Shown here piece by piece: positions 36,410-48,084 of a stretch of 64,000 bases of DNA. The stretch covers positions 61,001 to 125,000 of the forward strand of contig JAMWET010003388.1 of assembly GCA_024036415.1 (NCBI GenBank), written 5' to 3'. The position numbers and the translations under genes are program-made. Each line of letters opens with the position of its first letter. The first letter of the stretch is position 1. The stretch comes from Prochilodus magdalenae. Lineage: Eukaryota > Chordata > Actinopteri > Characiformes > Prochilodontidae. The notes beneath the pieces are model-generated. The model did not search any database and was not told where the DNA came from. It was given only the letters and a program-made list of their open reading frames with translations.

Positions 36410-37345
36410 TTTTTAATCTACACTTTATAACCAGTGTGTTTAATGTGCATTATTGATTTCTAACAGTGTCTTTTTAAGTACAGCCCATAATATGTTATAT
36501 TAGCAGTGCCGAAGAAGGAATTCCTAGCTTGTAGAGTGCATAATGACCAACATTTGTCTATATAGTCTATATTGTGCAACCTAGCTTGTAAGTTGCATTT
36601 GTGAGCTCCAAGTAAAGTTTTAAAATTAAATTAAATTAAATTAAATTAAATTAAATTAAATTAAATTAAATTAAATTAAATTAAATTAAATTAAATTAAA
36701 TTAAATTCTCCTTAGATGTCTCCTTGGACTCAGGCCTGACATGCAATTACAAATATTGATTTATAGAAGTTCCTAATTATCCCCAGTACTGAACTAACGA
36801 TTCTAGAGGTTCATGTATGTTTTGTCAACAAACAATTTTATAACCAGTGTGTTTAATATGCATTATGAATTTCTAAGATTTTAAGTACCGTCCATAATAT
36901 GTTATATTAGCGGTGCCGAAAAAGGAATTCCTAGCTTGTAGAGTACATTATGACTAACATTTGTCTATATAGTCTATATTGTGCAACCTAGCTCGTAAGT
37001 CACATTTGTGAGCTCCAAGTAGTTTTTTATTTAATTTAATTTAATTTAATTTAATTTAATTTAATTTAATTTAATTTAATTTAATTTAATTTAATTTAAT
37101 TTAATTTAATTTAATTTAATTTAATTTATGTAATTCTGTCTTTGTCTGGAATTTAGTGACTTTTGCCTGAAGTCCAAACTCTCCTTAGAAGTCTCCTTGG
37201 ACTCAGGCCTGACATGCGATTACACATATTTTATTACTTTGATTTATAGGAGTTTGCACTGCCATCTAATTAATCAGTCCTCAAGTTCCTAGCTATCCCC
37301 AGTACTGAACTAATGATTCTAGAGGTTCATGTATGTTTTGTCAAC
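36410..37345. repeat. Tandem segmental duplication with (AAATT)n / (AATTT)n cores
   Basis: Copy 1 (about 36410-36830) and copy 2 (about 36835-37345) share ATATGTTATATTAGC, AAGGAATTCCTAGCTTGTAG, GTGAGCTCCAAGTA and GATTCTAGAGGTTCATGTATG in direct order. The pentanucleotide core is AAATT at 36625-36706 and AATTT at 37028-37127, that is, opposite strands. Confidence 0.92.
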
Positions 37346-37743
37346 ACACTCTGTTTAATGGGCAAATAATAAATAGATAATTGTTTGTTAGTGCCCTCAA
37401 ATAAATAAAAATGACTTCCTGTTGCCCTCTTGAAGAGATATAGCACCAGTTTGCCTCAAGCCATCAGATGAGCCGCCACATTCTGTTTTTGTAGCAATGC
37501 ACATAATTGCACTCAGCACAAATCGTTCCTATCAGATGATTATGTAAGGACTGTGACAAGCTTAATGCTATATTAGGCCTGATTTCTGCACCAGCCACAA
37601 CACCTACAGGAGGCTTATCACAGGAGAACCAGGGCACAGCTGACAGATACTGATGCATTGTGTGCACGTGATTTACATATGTAAATTATATCCACTTCAA
37701 TAACATATATAACATCAGCACAAGTAAGTAAGGAGAACTAATA

Positions 37744-38471
37744 GCTGCACCCAGAAGGAAGTGTGGGCAGTGCTATTGGGAAGATCGATATTGCCACCAC
37801 CATTGGCAGATCAATATAAATATTAATATTTACTGAGCTACACATACAGAAGTCTGTCTCTCAGTATGGCGTCAGCCGCCATGTTTGCTAACCCAACATG
37901 CCAGGCGTCTCGGTATGGAGCTGTAGAGGTTCCTAATGGTGTCCTGTGATAATCCATCCCATGCAGCTTGAATATCCTCACACAGTTCCTGCAGATGGTG
38001 CGGTAGGGGTGGAGGTGGAGTGACACCAGGCCTTCTGGACGTGTGACAACAAACCGGTCATCTTGGTGCTGACCACGGTGCCTCCACACACGGATTCGTT
38101 GGTCGACTCCACCAAGACTAAAGCGGGACTCGTCACTGAAGATGACCCGCTGCCATTCTGAGTCACTCCAAGCCAGTCTTTGGTGGCGGTGACGTGGTGT
38201 TAAGGGCAGTTGTCGCAACAGTCTGTGTGCATGTAGCCCTGTATGGTGCAGTCGTCTGCCAATGGTGCTGCACTAACAGGACTCGAATAGGGCATCACTG
38301 CTCACTGAGTGTCCACGTGGCAGTTAGGTCAGTCAGGTACAGCGATAAGGCCCGTCCTTGCTTCATCAGATGACTGGATGAGCCTGTAACTTGAATAATT
38401 CTCATGTCTCACCATGTCAAACCTACCCACCACGTTTCATTCCTGTCGGTTGATTCCTTCTGGGTGCAGCT
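37744..38471 (-). mobile_element. Tc1-like deletion derivative with AGCTGCACCCAGAAGGAA ends
   Basis: Inverted ends AGCTGCACCCAGAAGGAA and TTCCTTCTGGGTGCAGCT bound a 728-base element. Minus-strand coding remnants are RVIFSDESRFSLGGVDQRIR and a C-terminal GLANMAAD piece; an internal deletion removes the middle of the DDE core. Fragments of the family lie at 6760, 23059 and 28285. Confidence 0.9.
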
Positions 38472-38641
38472 CTTTGTGCAGCTATTCGTTTGATGTTGAG
38501 TATGTTCAGTGTCAGTGGAAATGGACACGTTGGTATCAGATCTGTTCAGTGCATCACTTTGTTTCAGTGCACGTAAGTGGCAGAAATGAGTGGCTGACCT
38601 TAGCGACCTCTGTAAGTGCTTTCTTCTCGCCCCCCCACCAG

Positions 38642-38759
38642 ATGACTCAGAGGGATGGACAGCATCTGTGGAGGATGAAGCATTTTAACAAGCCTGTCTA
38701 CTGCAACGTGTGTCAGAACATGCTGCTGGGACTGCGCAAACAGGGCCTGTGCTGCACCT
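38642..38759 (+). CDS. dgka: dgka exon: first C1 zinc finger, 5' part
   Basis: The acceptor CACCAG follows a C-run. The exon encodes [20 protein letters not shown], then [19 protein letters not shown]. It supplies the H and the first four zinc cysteines of an H-X12-C-X2-C C1 domain. It ends in phase 1 inside a cysteine codon at GTAAGT. The intron before it is about 9.1 kb, the longest placed between consecutive dgka exons. Confidence 0.96.
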
Positions 38760-38847
38760 GTAAGTGTCCCGCGCCCTGAACCCTCAGCATTACGGCTGTT
38801 CCCGACCCCGACCTCACTCCACTAATGGTCTTTCTCTCCTTCCGCAG

Positions 38848-38936
38848 GCTGCAAGTACACAGTCCACGGGCGCTGCGCCAACAGGAATCCGGCTCCATGC
38901 ACTCGCACGTATGTCAAGTCCAAGAAAGACACGGGG
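38848..38936 (+). CDS. dgka: dgka exon: first C1 zinc finger, 3' part
   Basis: It completes the finger with [17 protein letters not shown], matching C-X4-H-X2-C-X7-C exactly, then runs [12 protein letters not shown]. The preceding intron is only 88 bases. It ends in phase 0 at GGG/GTAAGG. Confidence 0.96.
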
Positions 38937-39880
38937 GTAAGGTTACCCTAACCTCTTAATCATTCCAGGCTCGCTCAAGCACATGGACAGTGTAGCTCCT
39001 TCGCAGAGCTTTGCGAGGATCCTAGAAATCCAAGAAGTAGATGGGTGAAAAGTCTGATTTCAGGGCTTCAGTTTTTGCCCCTAACACACTTGGAGTTGAT
39101 CAGCCGAGGCATGCTTGGCGTCTGAAGTTTGGTTCTTCAGTTTCCCAGTGAAGCTAGGAGGCTAATGCAGCTAACACACATGGGCACAGGCTGTGTACTA
39201 CACCGTGTAGGCTATGGACTGACCTTAACAGTGTGAGTTTGATAGGCTGGTGCACACAATATTAGCATACTACACTGTTTCATACTAACAGGAAGTGATG
39301 TCATACCAAGCTGGATTATGTTGACGTCTGTTTCAAGACGTCTAAGACGTATAAGAGTATACTTATCTTTGGCATTTGGAGCTGTACTATATACTACATA
39401 CTCAGAAGTAGTTTAGGGATTAGTGCACAACCGGGACACCCCCCTTGGGTTTGCTTTGGTCCTGTTCTGTAATTTCTATTATCATTAGGTGACAATAGGT
39501 TTAATCTAAGATTCTGCTTCTGTGGGGTCAAGAATGGTCAGCGTGGCCACCGAAAGAACCATGCTCTACTGCCGCTTCTCTTACTGCATGTCTATGGGTT
39601 GCCAGATATCCCACATGAGGAACAATATGACTGCATCCAGAGCTATATACTACCATACTAAATAGTATGGTAGAAATAGTACCCCACCAATAGAAGTCCA
39701 TTCATGTGTAGAATAGAGGTATGTGTGTTTGGACACAGCTGTACATTCATATGATGATTGCGTATGAAAATTATTTTTCAAAGCTGACAAAAAGCAAGTC
39801 TGGCAACCCTGTGTGACAGAGAAACAAACGGTGGGTAGAACATGCTGTGGGTTTCCTTCTGCTTTTCACTAGGAAAGTGT
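38937..39880. other. dgka intron, no feature recognised
   Basis: 39240-39430 has TACTACA-rich unique sequence; no repeat or exon assigned. Confidence 0.35.
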
Positions 39881-40530
39881 GAGGGTGGTTGGAGGTTCTG
39901 GGTGGGGTGCATGCTAAATATGCTAGCGTTACGCCTGCTGGCTCTTCTTTCCCCCGATCTCCCGGACTCCATTTCTCATAACCCACCATCTGATGACTTT
40001 ACTTGTCACATGTCCGCCATCCCCGAGTCCCGTTCCGTTTTCTAGATCCGTGTCTCCCGAGTATTGGTCACACACCTGCTGTTAATCTAGTCTGTTTGTA
40101 CAAGTACTCCTCTCTCACACAGCTCATTGCGAAGCACCGCCACTCTGTGCTTACTGAGCGTTTCTCTCTGCTGTTACTCGTTTACTACTCTGGTTTAGAC
40201 TTTATTCTGATTCGCTCATTTGCCCTTTTTGGTACTTTAGCTGGTCTGATTCTTTGCCTGGTTTCGTCGCCCCGCCTGTTTCTTCTCTCTGTATCTGCCT
40301 TGCCCTTTTGTTATGTCTGCTTTGCTCTTGTTGCTGTTGTGTCTGTTCCTCGCCTTGATTTGAGGGCAGCACTCATCTCAATCTGTTTGTCCACCAACAC
40401 AGCTAGCATACAGCATTTTAAAGGCATAAGTCCCACTAATTTGCATTGTCTGAACTACATGCCTAAATTTTTATTTACATTTTCCAGAGCTGTGCTCGGT
40501 GTTCTGTCAGAGAATGCTTTCTAGCTAGTA
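39881..40530. repeat. Probable retroelement-derived repeat
   Basis: CATTTCTCATAACCCACCAT, CACCTGCTGTTAATCTAG and GTTTACTACTCTGGTTTAGA resemble the non-coding 5' part of a fish retroelement. A 173-codon hydrophobic frame (40003-40524) crosses it but has no recognised domain. Class uncertain. Confidence 0.4.
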
Positions 40531-40559
40531 CAAGAAGGTTAGAGTCTAAAAACTGGCCT

Positions 40560-40975
40560 TCAGCTCAGAAGCTGCCCGAATAGTCTAATACCTAGAAAGG
40601 ATACAGAGTTCTCTATCTATAGGGAGTAGTTCATCTATTAGTGCTCAGCCAAATGCTTTACACAGAGTTGGGTCTTCAGTCTGCTGTCTTCTGTCTGGAC
40701 GCTTGTCTTCCATGTATCTTGAGGGATGGTGGGTCAAGTCAAGCTGTACTTGAACTCAAAGTGCTTGAGGTACATGTCGAATCTTAACCATTGCCATAAG
40801 GTAGGGAGGGCCTGGTCCATTCCTGGCTTTGTAGGTCAGCATCAGAGTTCTGAATTTGATGCGGGCAGCAACAGGAAGCAAGTGAAGCGAGAGCCACTCC
40901 TTACCTCAAACCACTTCAACCTGCTATTTATGAACAGAGGCGAATATAACAACATCACTCAGGTTTGAAGATGCC
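40560..40975. repeat. Dispersed fish repeat (AGTTCTGAATTTGATGCGGGC type)
   Basis: CATTCCTGGCTTTGTAGGTC, GTTCTGAATTTGATGCGGGC and AACAGGAAGCAAGTGAAG match a common fish interspersed repeat in order. Class not assigned. Confidence 0.6.
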
Positions 40976-41512
40976 CACTACTGTCGTTTTCAACTACGTG
41001 ATGTACCTTTGTCTATTTTTATAGAGAACAAAATATCACATAGTGTCAAAGCCCACATCAGCAGGTCTGCGTGATCTTGCTGAAGGGCTGGATGCGAAGT
41101 GAGCTGGTTGTGCGACATTTTGGGGATGCATTTAAATCAATGGTGTCACGTCTACCATCTCAAAGGCATGGTCTGGCTGCAGGAATGTTTTCCCTCCAAA
41201 CAAGCTGGAACACAGCTGACTCCACTCGTTTAACCAGTTCACCTCAGTCCGCTGGGCTGGAACTACACCCGCAGCCACACCAGCCTGTGGTGGATATGAT
41301 TGGACAGCCAGGATCAAGGATAAGATTGTAAGACTGTTGGATTTTTCGTTTGTTAGCCATGTCAGTCATCCGACAGGTCTTTGCTGATCACCCACAACAG
41401 TGAAACTGGTAGTGTGCATTTGATTGTTTACCGTATTATTCCTGTCGCAGTGTTTGGTTGCACCCCGGCAGCTATGAGCTGTCATTGCTTGTTAGCTACT
41501 TTAGCATCCCCC

Positions 41513-41985
41513 TATAGGGGTGCAACGATTAATCGACTCTTTAGTGGACTAAAATCAACTATCAAATAAGCTGGCAACTAATTCAACAGCAAGTTCATGA
41601 CATCATTTCCTCCATTTCAGTAAAGAGCTGTGACTGTAGGATTTAGCTGCCACGGAGTGAAGACCAACAGCAGGCTGCACATGTTAATGCACTGTTTGAA
41701 TATTAACTGTAACTGCTGCTACCTGGTAGATTCGTGGTTTTAAATTTCGCCAGGAGTATGATGGAGGACAGTTCATCCAAACAGTGAATGTTTGAACATG
41801 GTGTTGAACCTTATTGTCTTCATTGCCAGTTAGGAAAGGCATAGAACAACCGCTAGTTAAATTTACAGGCTGATAGCTACATACAAGAGTTTGATAATTG
41901 AGCGAATAATCTGAATAATCAGAATAATCGACCATTAGTCGATTATTCGACTATCCAAATACCCGCTTGTGGCAGCCCGTTCTTG
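41513..41985. mobile_element. hAT-like non-autonomous element
   Basis: The left end GGGTGCAACGATTAATCGAC and right-end TAGTCGATTATTCGACTA plus GGCAGCCC are typical of fish hAT-derived elements with GGGTGCAACGATTAATCG termini. No transposase frame remains. Confidence 0.65.
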
Positions 41986-42183
41986 TTTAAACAAGTTTAA
42001 AGCAGCAGACTCTGGAAAGTTCAGATTGTTTGACTACATGTGGGTTAAGAAGTTGAGCGAACTGTACGTGAACTTACTCCGGCTCTGTAAGGCACTCAGA
42101 GCACGATACGCTTCATCACTTCAGCTGCTCCAGTTGGTGCGTAACCTGTAACTGAAGTGTGCGCTCATGTGTGATGTGTCCAG

Positions 42184-42303
42184 ATTTCGACTCATGACTG
42201 GGTGAGCGGGAACTGTGACTCTGGGAAGTGCGACCGGTGTCAGAAGAAGATTAAGAGTTTGCACGGCCTGACAGGCAAGCGCTGTGTTTGGTGCCATACT
42301 ATG
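42184..42303 (+). CDS. dgka: dgka exon: second C1 zinc finger, 5' part
   Basis: Forty residues beginning [20 protein letters not shown] and ending CVWCHTM. The H-X11-C-X2-C spacing and CVWC motif match the atypical second C1 of DGKs. It is phase 0 at both ends, with a GTCCAG acceptor and a GTGAGA donor. Confidence 0.96.
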
Positions 42304-42605
42304 GTGAGATGCCGACTCTTCTGTTTTCTCTTTTGATGTGCATTTTATAAATAAGTTGGTTTGATTTTAACATGAGCAAGAGCCACAAAACAAGAGCCTG
42401 ATTATAATATGGATGGTCCAGCCGAAACGGTCCAGTGACAGTACTGATTCACTAATACAGTCCCAATACATGTCCCATTGGCAAAACCAGTAACACCAAG
42501 ACTGCTTAACTGCTGAGACTGTCAGCTCTGGACCTGTTTAGTTACCTCTTCATTATAAGAGCAGCAGTTTTCAGACAGCTGATGTTTTTGGCCCCCCCTG
42601 TATAG

Positions 42606-42704
42606 CGACATGACGAGTGTGTGAGCCAGGAGCCTTTGGAGTGTACCTGTGGCCCCCTGAGAGACCATGTTTTACCACCATGGGCCATTTACCCGGTCAT
42701 CAAG
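42606..42704 (+). CDS. dgka: dgka exon: second C1 zinc finger, 3' part, and linker
   Basis: It encodes RHDECVSQEPLECTCGPLRD, then HVLPPWAIYPVIK. The HDEC and final C complete the second finger (H-X2-C-X7-C). The LRDH-LPP sequence is typical of the DGK segment before the kinase. Acceptor CTATAG, donor GTATCA. Confidence 0.95.
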
Positions 42705-44186
42705 GTATCATGTTTCAAAGCACTTTCCTTTTTTCGAAATCGTAGTTTCCCCGTATCAGATACCTGCTGCAGACACCTGCTACATCTGTTACACACGGTG
42801 TTACAGCCAGAAACTTAAGTTTTTTTTGTTTATTATTAAATGGGCTGTTATATAAATAAAGAAGAGTTGCCATGCTGGCTGTAGAGGATAAAACAGGCTT
42901 CTTTGTTAACCCCATTGAACTGTAGACATATCATTCAGCTATTAAGACTTATTCATCTGTAACGGTTATAAATGATTAAATTATTACTATTATTTTAGTT
43001 ACTCAATAAATCATCAATAAATCAATCATAAAATAAATAATTTACTGACTACTGTGAATTATTTACTATGAATTATTTAGCAAATACTGTGAATTGATGT
43101 ATTATTGTGTTGTAACTGCAAAAATATTTTTTTATTATTATTTTATTATTTAAAAAATATTTAATTATGTCATTATTTTAATAACTACTACAAAATATAC
43201 TATACTATAAAATATTTAATAACTACATGATGTCAGTAAATACTACAAAATATACTGTAGCCATTCATTTATTTAATTTTTTATATTTAATTATTACATC
43301 ATTTTAGCAAATGATTTTTACTATAACTATATGCTGTTCTATAAAATAGTTAGTAACTACTATAACTTTTTAAAACTATTATAAGTAATTCAGTATTTAT
43401 TATGACTTACTTAGTATCTACTATGTATTATTTGGTAGGTACTAGGAAATATTAACATATTACATTTACAAACTATTAAGTAACTACTTAAAATTATTAT
43501 CTAACTGCTATTAAATATTCTGTAACTACTATACATTTATAATGACCTACTATAGTTTAATTTAATGTAACTTCTTTGTGGTATTTCTAATAACTTATTC
43601 AGTATCTATTATAATATACTACATCTATTCTATAGGTACTGTATATTATTAAGTAACTCTATTTTTTTTTACTTTCATACTTTACTACTTTACTCTTGTA
43701 AAATCTTGTGCTTCTGTTGTTACTTCTTCTGTATAGTTTGTATATCTGCTACTGGATCTATCTATCTATCTATAAATTATTCTATTAGTACTATGCAATA
43801 TCCTGTAAGTACTATACAATGTTAATTAACTGCTATAACTGAATTATGAATTATTGTAGATTACTCAGTATCTACTTTAAGCTGTTCATTAATTACTGTG
43901 AAGCTGAAATGGCGGTGCTAAGCAGTTTTAAAGTCTGCATATGGACCCATAAACTTTAACTGAAACGTGGGATCGTAGCTTGCTCATGCCATTTTATTAC
44001 TATTCAGTAATATAAATCATTTATAGATGCTTATAACTGTGTTTTTAATATTCATTAATAATTAATAGCTATTAATAGCATTATATTATTATACATGATA
44101 TTACTGCATAATCTAATAATGTCCTGTTACATATGGTTGTCCATCTCATTCAAACACTTCTCCCTTCTCCTTGTTCTTTTATTCAG
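42705..44186. other. AT-rich dgka intron, no gene
   Basis: 42940-43900 is strongly AT-rich with recurring ACTAC, TAACTACTA and TATTA patterns but no clean period. Confidence 0.5.
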
Positions 44187-44273
44187 GAGAGGACAAACTG
44201 CGTTAAGAACGGTTGCTCAGGCGTAACAGACGACGCTGACCACAACACTACACCTGATGGGCAAGTACTGCAG
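44187..44273 (+). CDS. dgka: dgka exon: linker between C1 and kinase
   Basis: Twenty-nine residues, ERTNCVKNGCSGVTDDADHN then TTPDGQVLQ, in phase with the neighbouring exons, with ATTCAG acceptor and GTAAGT donor. The linker is poorly conserved across DGKs, so the call rests on phase, splice sites and position. Confidence 0.82.
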
Positions 44274-44379
44274 GTAAGTCAGGGTCTCTGGAATCCCTGT
44301 GATTATGCTGACTCTGCATCTGCTGTGTTATGACCCCTGGGCTTGTTGGGCGGTTCACCCAGTTCCTAATTGGGCACAT

Positions 44380-44545
44380 CATGGAGTAGGGCTGGGCAGG
44401 TGGATGGGGCGGTACTTTAAAGGGCCCATACCTATACTTCCTTTGTATTTGAATATGTATATTTGGACATTTGTATGAGTTTGTGTACCAAATCCAGTCA
44501 CGGTTCATGTTTAGATGACCATTTTCCATTTTTATTTATTTACTT
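44380..44545. repeat. Dispersed repeat with AAAGGGCCCATA end
   Basis: TTTAAAGGGCCCATACCTAT, then TTGTATTTGAATATG and TTTGTGTACCAAAT. A relative at 62593-62755 starts AAAGGGCCCATATGATAC. The family is common in fishes; class not assigned. Confidence 0.55.
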
Positions 44546-44828
44546 TATTACTTTATTTAATTAAACAAACAGTGCTAGTCAAACTGCACCTTTAAGACTT
44601 TATGTATTTACGTTATGTATATAATGAACTGCACAGGGTAAAAGGGAGGGGCTATACTGCTATAGACTGAAGAGGTGGATACATATTGGTTTTTGTGACA
44701 TCACAGGAACAGTAAATTATTTTGTAGAAATGTCCTTCCTTTAATCAGTGGTGTGGATATGCAAGTATACAGTACATTTTAAAAAAGTTAACAAGATATA
44801 CTACATAGTAAAAGATCTTTCTCCTTTA

Positions 44829-45150
44829 AGATCACCAGAATATAAGAAGAAATTATCTCAAGGCACTGTCCATAGTAATAATAATAATTATTATTAATTA
44901 TTATTAAATTAAGATCACCAGTATATAACAAGAAATGATCTCAAGGCACTGTCCATAGTAATAATAATAATTATTATTATTAATTATTATTAATTTAAGA
45001 TCACCAGTATAGAACAAGAAATGTACCCAAGGCACTGTCCATAGTAATAATAATAATTATTAATAATTATTATTAATTTAAGATCACCAGTATATAAGAA
45101 GAAATGATCTCAAGGCACTGTACATAGTAATAATAATAATTATAATAATG
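44829..45150. repeat. About 83-bp tandem repeat, four copies
   Basis: Each copy has AAGATCACCAGTATATAA, AAGAAATGATCTCAAGGCAC, TGTCCATAGTAATAATAA and an ATT/AAT tail. Copies start near 44829, 44911, 44997 and 45079. The AAT/ATT tails can fold back on themselves. Confidence 0.93.
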
Positions 45151-45826
45151 GGTTACACGTCTGTAGCGCCTTTCACATACCCATGGACGCTTTACAGTCT
45201 CAAAAAACAAACAAACAAACAAAAAATAATCATGAAGAATGAAAATAATATATACAATAGTATATACATAACAGTCTAGAACAGCTAGCTCATGGCCTCT
45301 CCACAGTGTACATACAGTAGTCCGGTTAACGTGATACGGGCCCTTTAAATACTCCACAGCTGTTAAGGTATTTCTAAGTATGGAACCCAGTTATTAGCTG
45401 ATTTGAGAAGAACCTGCGTGTATTGGCTACCTTGTACATTTATCTAATGAAACGTTGGCACCATTTACATTTAGTTTCTTTATCCGGTTTGTTAAATAAA
45501 TGAATGGATGAAAACAGAGTCACAACATCAACAGTTCATCAGGAAATACAGAAGCGAGTCCACCAATCAGGATACAGTGGACACTTTGTTTAGAGCTTGG
45601 TTTGACCTGTTAAACAGAGCTTGGTTCTAGCTAATGGAACCTGTTTTCTTTCAGTGCTCTGTGCTGATGATGATTTGAATAGACATCAGTGTGAGACTAA
45701 TGAATGAGCTTCTATTAAAGACTGGTGGACTGAGAGACACTAGAGTCTCTTCACCTACACTGAGCTGATGAAGAGTCCTGTTCCAGAAATGATAATAGGA
45801 CATTAGAACCGTAATAAATCATACTC

Positions 45827-46353
45827 CTGTTACTCTCCATACTTCAGTACATCTGAAGGTACATACTTTAGTACTGTTACTCTCCATACTTAAATACATC
45901 TGAAGGTACATACTTTAGTACTGTTACTCTCCATACTTAAGTACATCTGAAGGTACATACTTCAGTACTGTTACTCTCCATACTTAAGTACATCTGAAGG
46001 TACATACTTTAGTATTGTTACTCTCCATACTTAAATACATCTGAAGGTACATACTTTAGTACTGTTACTCTCCATACTTAAGTACATCTGAAGGTACATA
46101 CTTTAGTATTGTTACTCTCCATACTTAAATACATCTGAAGGTACATACTTTAGTACTGTTACTCTCCATACTTAAGTACATCTGAAGGTACATACTTTAG
46201 TACTGTTACTCTCCATACTTAAGTACATCTGAAGGTACATACTTTAGTACTGTTACTCTCCATACTTCAGTACATCTGAAGGTACATACTTTAGTACTGC
46301 TACTCTCCATACTTCAGTACATCTGAAGGTACATACTTTAGTACTGTTACTCC
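45827..46353. repeat. 47-bp minisatellite, about 11 copies
   Basis: The unit combines CTCCATACTTAAGTACATCT and GAAGGTACATACTTTAGTAC; variants alternate AAGTAC, AAATAC and CAGTAC. Near-identical copies suggest recent expansion. Confidence 0.96.
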
Positions 46354-46722
46354 AGTGGAGGTCTAAAGAGAGGAGCTTCTACTGACACTGGAGGAGGAGT
46401 ATGTTACCTTGGGGATCTCTACTTTAACTCAACCACATGTTTTGTGTACTTCGTCCACCTCTGGGAAATATACTACACTCTCTGTCTCTGTGTGGGTGGA
46501 GCTTCTGTGAATGAGACTAGAGGATGTGTAGCTCATTTAGAAAAATGAGAAAATCTACAAACATGGACTTTAACCGGGGGTGCTCAAACTTTTGCATACA
46601 ACTATACTTCATTTACACATAATGAAATGTTCAGAGATGTATATGTACCATGGATGTTTGTTTGTTTTGATGTAAGATGGTTTATAATGTCCGGTATTAA
46701 AGTCCTCGTTGTCTTTACGCAG

Positions 46723-46796
46723 ATAAATCCTGTTCCTGACACTCATCCCCTCCTGGTGTTCGTGAACCCTAAGAGTGGAGGTAAACAGGGAGAGAG
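46723..46796 (+). CDS. dgka: dgka exon: start of catalytic domain
   Basis: It encodes [20 protein letters not shown] then [20 protein letters not shown] is the near-invariant opening of the DGK catalytic domain. It ends in phase 2 at GAGAG/GTGAGC. Confidence 0.97.
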
Positions 46797-47723
46797 GTGA
46801 GCCCACTATTAATATACCCTTCTTAACCCACATAGTGTTAAGGACATATTTAGATGAACCCTCAGGCTTTACACGAACCAGAACCGCTGATCAGAGTAAA
46901 AGGTCAAATGGTCATCAGCGCAATGAATAAACTACCTACCTACTTACACACAAATGAGGGGGGGGGGCGTGTCAGTACGCCCAGATGGACCTGGTCGGAT
47001 GGTATGCAGAGTTCCTCTAGCACTTTGAGTAGATCATTAGGAACTGCAGTTTGAACGGAACCTGACACAGTGAGAAATCTGGAGCGAGCTGTGCAATGTG
47101 AAAACGAGTGAGTCAAACAAATTGAGAACTCCGGGCAAAAAAAAAACCCACCTCTGACAGATCATGCGGCAAAGTGTGAGAATCAGCCAGTGAGTAGACG
47201 TTAGGAATAGGTGCACACAAGGAGCGAGCGCAGGCCGTACACCAGCACGCGTTCACCCTGCTGCAGCATACACAAGCTGATGACTTTAGCTTACAGAGAA
47301 CGTGATGTAAAGGATTGCAAGGACTGCAAAATGAAGGTGCCTAGTTCTGGCTCATGTTGTTAATGCTAAAGCTGCCGAACTTTTACAGGCATCAACACTT
47401 AGCAAACAAAGCTCCAGGCACATTCTCACCTCTAACACCTTCGGGACATACAGCCCACGAGGCACTGAAATCTTCAGTTTGCAACTTATTTCTCAAGTTA
47501 AATCAGAAAAGACGGGTTTTCCACTCAGTCGCATTACGCTACTGTGCCCCACCTCTCGTTTCACAAGAGCAACCGTTTGCTACTCTTGCATAAGTCTATG
47601 ATTAGGTTTGTGTTTAGTCAGTACTTAGTTATCACTGGAATGTATTTGATTTTCACTTTTTAAAGTCATTACTGAAATAAAAATAATTCAGTGACCTTCT
47701 GTAATAATTAAGCAATTATGGGA
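46797..47723. other. dgka intron, no gene recognised
   Basis: A G-run at 46960-46968 and otherwise ordinary sequence. An 80-codon frame at 47354 lacks any motif. Confidence 0.35.
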
Positions 47724-47811
47724 TATTAATCTATATTGATAATAAACAAACAAACAAACAAACAAAAAAAATTTTTTTTTTTTTGTTGTTTATTATCAAT
47801 ATAGATTAATA
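47724..47811. repeat. Perfect 26-base inverted repeat (hairpin)
   Basis: The left arm 47724-47749 (TATTAATCTATATTGATAAT...) is exactly complementary to 47786-47811. The 36-base spacer is CAAA repeats followed by A and T runs, which extend the pairing. Confidence 0.95.
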
Positions 47812-48084
47812 ACCGATTAGAACAATCTTTAGTTTATAAGACAGGCTATCTAAGCTCCTCAGAACTAAACTACTAATCTACTCTTCTGGTATAAATTAAA
47901 ATATTTGGAATGAAACCGAAATAAAATCACAAGTTATAAGGGTTTTATTGATCAATGAACCCTTAAACAAACAGATAATGTCAGTTAGCATTATATTCTA
48001 AACAACTAGATATGTGGGTAAAACTTTAAAAAGCTTTCTCTCAAATAACACTAATTTTAATTAAGATTCATAAAACATTCTTGC

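Noticed and set aside
37838..38218. 126-codon frame as an intact transposase gene
   Set aside because: It contains only the first catalytic aspartate region fused to a C-terminal piece; most of the DDE core is deleted.
40003..40524. 173-codon hydrophobic frame
   Set aside because: No recognisable domain; it overlaps retroelement-like repeat sequence and lacks splice or promoter support.
41969..42151. 60-codon frame just before the second C1 exon, as extra dgka exon
   Set aside because: It overlaps the hAT-like right end, does not fit dgka phase and has no matching residues in the family.
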